DNA from: Agelaius tricolor
Lineage: Eukaryota; Chordata; Aves; Passeriformes; Icteridae
Length of the DNA: 64,000 nt
Assembly (NCBI GenBank): GCA_023055355.1
Contig: JALJCS010000004.1
Span: 18,936,244 to 19,000,243, forward strand
Reading direction: 5' to 3'
The stretch's first letter is position 1. Each line of letters begins with the position of its first letter. Below, one piece after another: positions 58,701 to 64,000 of this stretch. A program made the position numbers and the translations under genes. The notes under the pieces are model-generated. The model ran no database searches. It was not told the DNA's origin and saw only the letters and a list, made by a program, of their open reading frames with translations.

Positions 58701-61700
58701 GCATTAGAGATACTAAAAAATTGAAAGCAAATGTTAAATTTTCAGGGAAAACTTTTTTTAAAATTTAACCCTCTTCAGAAAAATCCTAAATATTGTTGGT
58801 ACCAACTAGGAAGGAAAACACTTCAAAATAAAAGATATTTGATCATGTATCTAAATGAATTTCCTTCATCAGTTGTATGTTATGCACTCTTCCAGTAAAA
58901 GTATTGTAACTAGCACTAAATCAATAGTAAATAAGAATGAAATCTAATATGATGACTTAGAAGGAAAAGGGAAAAAATATACAATTTAAAGCTAAATGCT
59001 GAGAACATTTCAGTATTTATTGGAAAATTTGGTGAATTTACTTTCTTTTGTAGGTAATATGAAAGCTGTGAGTGGTTGAAAGCAAATATGACACCCATCC
59101 ATATTTGAAGCAGCACCTTATAATAGCCCATATTTAGAGCAGGTAACCTAAATGTATTTAGTGTATTTTTTAAAACACTATTCATTTCAAAATCACATTT
59201 GAAAACTGTTCGAATTCAAAACAGGTCTTGCAAGACCAAGATGAAAATGGAGTTTTGCAAGCAGCCTTTACTTAATCAAGTAAAATTAAATTTCTTTTAA
59301 ATTGGATGAGAAATATTAGAAAGGTCTGACAAAAAAAAATAACTAAGATTTTATGGTGACATAAGGCTTTCAAAAATTATTCATTCCACTGTCAGTCTTT
59401 ATAGTGTAGATTCCAGCAACAGAAATTTCTTCGTGGACAGGGAAAAGGGGAACAAACAACTCACAATCTCTTTGGATCTTCCTAGTACATCTCTTAGTAT
59501 AATCTGGATAACATGAGAGGAACAAGACAAACGTGAAAAGTGGTTGTGTCAATATGTTTCCCTTGAAGTCCATACCTATTAGAACTTCAGATAGTTCTTA
59601 ATTCAGATTTTGGTCTGGATTAACCTTAGAAGTAGGGTAGATGTCCTAGAATACAGTTTTTAATCTTTCGTGATAGAGGAATCAAGGGTTTCCTGATTGG
59701 AACAATCATTCTATCCCTTAAGCCTAAATGAATTACCAAATATCCAAATAACATCAGCAACAAATGCCTTTTTTTCTTTTTTTGATAAAATGCAGAGGAT
59801 ATTGTGAGATATTTGTCAGAGGAGGAGCATTATCCTGGCACCTGGATATCTCTCCTGCAGCATTCTTATTTGCCCCTCAACTACTACCTGTTTTAGTGTC
59901 TGGAGTAGGGAGTAGGGAGTTAAGAACACCTCTGTATAAGAGACTATTTTCTGAGTACTGTTTTGCACACACTGCATGGTGAACCTGTGGGCTTAACAAT
60001 CAGAATGATTTCTGACTTCTCACTTGAGTCCAGGCATTTCAAATCAAGAAATTTTAGTCTCCAAATTTTAGTTAATCTTCTGCAGCTTGTACTCTGATAG
60101 TACAGCTGAGACTGACATGCTAACCTAATTCTTAAAGTAGAAATACTGTACTGACAAAAATTTCTGACTGCTGAAGTATACCAGAAATTATCAGCAAGAC
60201 TTAATCAGCAAAAGTATTGCATTTAGTAATTATCAGCCTCATGATTCCATTCCAACAACTTGCTTTTAATACATTTTATACATACACATACATCAACATG
60301 AATTATTCATCAAAATACTGTCAACACTGGAGGGAATAGAGAAAAAGAAAATAAAATAATTAATGTGATGAACGCAAGACCTGTTCAAGACTATGGAAAT
60401 GTAAAATCTCATTTACTTATTTTTGGTATAGACAAATATATTGCCATTTTATCAGGAAAATTCAGATAAATTTTATTCAAAGACAAACTGTTACAAAAAT
60501 TAAAATCCTCTTCTAGCAGAAGAGGATTACTTTACTTTCTGCATCATTACAGAAGACCTAAATTATTTGTATATTTAATCTCACAGAACAGCTTTCTGGC
60601 ACATATTTTCTGGCACACAGTAAAATGAGGGTTCTCTCAAGTTGTTGTTGCACAAAATGGATTAACAATTGAAGAACTTCTGTTATAATATTTATAAACA
60701 AATGTTACGTTGAGGGGAGAATAAACTAAACACCAGGATGAGATGGCATGCATTATTAAACGGGAACATACAGTGGTAGAATATATTAACATACTGTCCA
60801 AATTTTATGATATTTTACTAACAGTTCTTTAGGGTTTCAGCAGGTGGTTATCTTTAGGCTTATCAGAAAAGGGTGAATATTTAATACATAAATACTTTAA
60901 GGAACATTAAATAAGAGACATGTTTTCTACAAAAAACAAAGGATTGCAAACTTGACTTGTATACCATGCCTACGAGATTGTAGGATTTTTGCCCATAAAA
61001 TGTATCAAGATCTATTACAGATTGGATTATATGAACTAGTTTGAATTAAACTTATAAAAGCTAGCTTATGCTACATTTTATGGAAGGATCAACATGCTTT
61101 TTCTTTGGTGACCAACATCAGACTACTTAAAGTAATTAGGCAGGCACCTAATTGAGCATTTTTTTCAACTTCACAGCTAACTCCTAGAGTAATTATTGTG
61201 TTGCATTTATGGATTCCATGCTGAAGTGTCTGATCAATAATTAAAGCCATAATTTCAAAAGCCATAAATGCACACTTCAAATACAATTTCACTAAGTTAA
61301 AGAATTTTCCAGCTACTGAGTGACAGTGGGATACTGCAAATGATTTACTTTAAAAATCCACTGCTGTGTCTTATAGCCAATATAAATTTGCAGAAGAAGA
61401 AAGGATGTTGATTTTGTTTACTAACTCCATTAACTTCTCTTTCACAAGTAATATTCTTTCCCAGTAAATATCCCTTGATACTTCATTTAAAGTCTAAAGG
61501 AACCTCTCTGCATTAAATTATTCCATCACACATAATGAAAACTTTGGTCCTAGAATATATGTCTTCTCACAAAAGGCACCAAAAAACCCTTTCAAGCCAA
61601 TTATAGAATTTTTTTTTGAGGCAAAGACTTATTTACTGGTCAAGAGATATAAGTCTCAGCAGAGTGAAAGATGAAGACATGATTTTTGCTAGCTGCTTAT

Positions 61701-62463
61701 CATGTCCATTGGGCTAACAAACCTCCAGCTGTGCAAAACGTGGTTTTTACTTTGAAGCACAAATACTAAATGAGGATACTGTCCCAATCTGAAGTGTAAA
61801 AAGTAATACTGGATAGAAATTATAAATTATGCCATTAAAGACACTTGCTCCTGTTTTATCCAAAAAGGAAATGCACAAACCTATTTTGTATTTTAAAAAA
61901 GGCTTATTATAAAATAAAAGCAGAGGTGAAGTACAAAAAAGGTTGTAGTCTCAGTTCTTCGTTATTGGCATCGTGTAATTCTGAGTACTCCAGCAGAACA
62001 ATCTCAGCTTTTCACAACAGCAAAAGAAAAACTTGAACATTTATGTGGCTAATCAGAATGTGAGTTATATGGCATAAGTCATTACTAAGAGGTAGAGACA
62101 AGAAGCAACATCTCCTCTGGGAAGTCTCTTTAGGCGTACCTATTACATCTCCAGCACTCTCAGGGTTGGGACTTCAAGCTATATCATGTTTACTAAACAT
62201 CTCAAATTTTAGGTCACAATATTCATCTGGAATATGTTGGGTTTTATTCCACCTGTGTACTATTTTAAAATATTGCCATTAACAAAACCCAAAACAACAA
62301 AAGTCCCAACATATTTCTCCCCAAAACTTTATTTCAAATTTCTTTAATCACATTCAGTTGTGTCTTTTCACATGATTATCTTTTAATATATAAACAAACT
62401 ACTAATTAAAAGCAACAAAAAGTCAACACCCCACCGCAAAAAAATTTATAGGGCAATTTCTTT
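55720..62463. other. Long AT-rich non-coding stretch
   Basis: Nearly 6.7 kb with no recognised gene, RNA or transposon. It contains a G/T patch (58405-58456) next to a C/A patch (58555-58612) and a GTAGGGA direct repeat near 59905. Confidence 0.55.
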
Positions 62464-62527
62464 TATCTTTTATTAAGATATTGTTAATATCTTTTATTAA
62501 GATTATCTTAATATCTTTTATTAAGAT
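62464..62527. repeat. 24-bp tandem repeat with hairpin potential
   Basis: TATCTTTTATTAAGAT recurs at 62464, 62488 and 62512, an exact 24-base period. Each unit includes AATATCTT...AAGATATT-like self-complementary arms. Confidence 0.9.
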
Positions 62528-63200
62528 ATTGTTGCTACTGGAAAAGAGAGGGGGTAAATGCATGTAAAGGTGTGTAAAAGTACTCACTTATATCCTACTA
62601 TTAAGTCTATTTTTTCTTAACTCTCCTTGAAAAAATTAACATATGGATCATAAATCTTATAAGAAAGTACAATAAATTTTTCTAGCAAAAAATCCCTCAA
62701 AACCCCCAAAACAAGACAAAGCAAAACCCAAATCATCTTAGTTTCTTGGTTTATTAAAAGAGTATAAGTGAACTCATTAGAATATAATTTGTACTTATAA
62801 CAGAATATTTAAAAGAGTAAAAAAGTCATATTTGCAGTACTTAGGAAGCATAACAATATCTGGGATTTTTATTAGATTTTTAATAGCTTTTGGTCAGCCA
62901 TTTTTCAGGAAATTATGACACCTGTTAAAACACATACATACAATTTTAGCTTTTTTTGGTGAAGATTTCAAGCATTTCTTGTCCCAAAGTACGTGAAGCT
63001 TGAAATCAGAAGGCAACTCCAACAGCAGCCATCTTTCAAGCACACATTGCTAAGAACTTGGTACTAAATTGACAGCAGAATAATTCTTCTTTCAAGGCAT
63101 GCTCCAAGATCCTCCATAATTAGAAGAAGAATATGGATCAGATAAAGGAAAAAAACACATCCTGAGAAAGAAATATGTTACTGTCAAGATAACTATCATT
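62528..63200. other. AT-rich spacer
   Basis: No gene recognised. A C/A-rich patch lies at 62690-62735. Confidence 0.6.
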
Positions 63201-63204
63201 TCCT

Positions 63205-63405
63205 GTGAGGCACAGCAATAGGCTGCCCAGAGAAGCTGAGGATGCCCTGTCCCTGGAAGCATGCAAGGCCAGGTTGGAGGGGCTCTGAGTGATGTGTCCC
63301 TTCTACTAGACTGTCCCTTCTACTACTGCTCAATCCCCATGGTCAGGGGATTGAACTAGTTACCCTTAAGGTCCCTTCTAACCCTAACTGTTCTCATTCT
63401 TTGGA
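63205..63405 (+). mobile_element. CR1 3' end, plus strand
   Basis: End of ORF2 and the 3' UTR: TAGGCTGCCCAGAGAAGCTG, GATGCCCTGTCCCTGGAAGC, AAGGCCAGGTTGGAGGGGC, then the tail TTAAGGTCCCTTCTAACCC. It includes a 17-bp tandem duplication (TGTCCCTTCTACTA at 63295 and 63312). The 5' truncation is severe. Confidence 0.87.
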
Positions 63406-64000
63406 ATAAAGTATATCAGCCCAAGTCTCAAATATTTTGCTCTACCAGTTCTGCCGACCAATGAACTATTGAGCAATGTAAAACACCTTATGATTTGCCT
63501 TTGGCTGTAATTTATTTATGAATTTCTACTACTATGCTGGGGCATTGGAGAGCATTGACTATTATTAAAGTCATAACATGAAACAAGAGATTACTTTTAG
63601 AATGAAAATCATACTTCCCAACTCAAACAACAATTTTGTCTTGCCCAGATAAATTATAGATGGTGAAACCTAGACACACAAAAATCCTGTGTTGTTACTG
63701 TTCATTAGAAGTCATATAATTATTTTCACATGAAAGTAAACAAAGTAAGAGATTACATGTTCAAGGAATAATTTTTTAAGCTTCTAGAAGTATATATATA
63801 TATATATATGTATATGAAATACAAATACTGGAGAAATAAGAGTTAAAACCACAACTACTGCTATTTACAAAAACAGAAAAGTCATAATTGTTTGTGAATC
63901 TGTCTCTGGCAGAGATATAAAATGGTTTGGGTCTGGGTAAGGCCTGGGTCATGACTCAAAAATGTGAGAGTTGCTTAACAGCTGTAGCGCGCAGATAACT
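63406..64000. other. AT-rich end of window
   Basis: No gene recognised; includes the (TA)n tract below. Confidence 0.6.
63790..63816. repeat. (TA)n microsatellite
   Basis: Ten or so TA dinucleotides, then GTATATG. Confidence 0.9.

Noticed and set aside
4116..63816. Direct repeats as CRISPR-like arrays
   Set aside because: No set of identical repeats with unique, equal-length spacers exists. All arrays are contiguous simple or tandem repeats in a vertebrate genome.

Overview
This 64 kb window reads as nuclear DNA from a songbird (passerine). The background is AT-rich and non-coding. It is scattered with chicken-repeat-1 (CR1) LINE fragments carrying the avian CR1 3' end, with endogenous-retrovirus LTRs of types I know from passerines, and with one nuclear copy of bird mitochondrial DNA. 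I find no intact host protein-coding gene and no exon I can defend. Nearly all open frames are chance ORFs, polypurine artefacts or pieces of dead transposons. The region looks like a large intron or a gene desert.

Layout. 0.3-1.6 kb: solo LTR, minus strand, with a perfect 5-bp target duplication. 4.1-4.8 kb: a 670-bp GGAA/GTGGCGGAA polypurine array. 6.2-8.0 kb: two minus-strand CR1 tails. 15.7-16.4 kb: a second solo LTR, plus strand. 17.3-17.8 kb: two microsatellites and a CR1 tail. 20.2-22.2 kb: an LTR-like fragment and an internally deleted CR1 that still encodes recognisable reverse-transcriptase (RT) motifs. 26.2, 28.4-29.3, 31.2-31.6, 33.6-35.0 and 36.5-37.1 kb: further CR1 copies. 38.7-43.5 kb: a dead ERVL-like provirus interior (gag-protease-RT-RNase H-integrase) with no visible LTR on either side. 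51.1-51.9 kb: a NUMT holding mitochondrial control region, tRNA-Glu and ND6, still open under the mitochondrial code apart from one AGG. 53.7-55.7 kb: a CR1 split by an unclassified insertion, which is itself split by an ERVK solo LTR with a perfect 6-bp target duplication. 63.2 kb: a last CR1 tail. The rest is AT-rich sequence with simple repeats and many short G/T-rich or C/A-rich patches.

Nothing here works together as a pathway. The content is a fossil record of insertions, and the most informative parts are the nested insertion stack, the NUMT, the LTR-less provirus and the ETS-like GGAA array. I saw no convincing new biological system. Element family names rest on recalled features of avian repeats and were not checked against a database.
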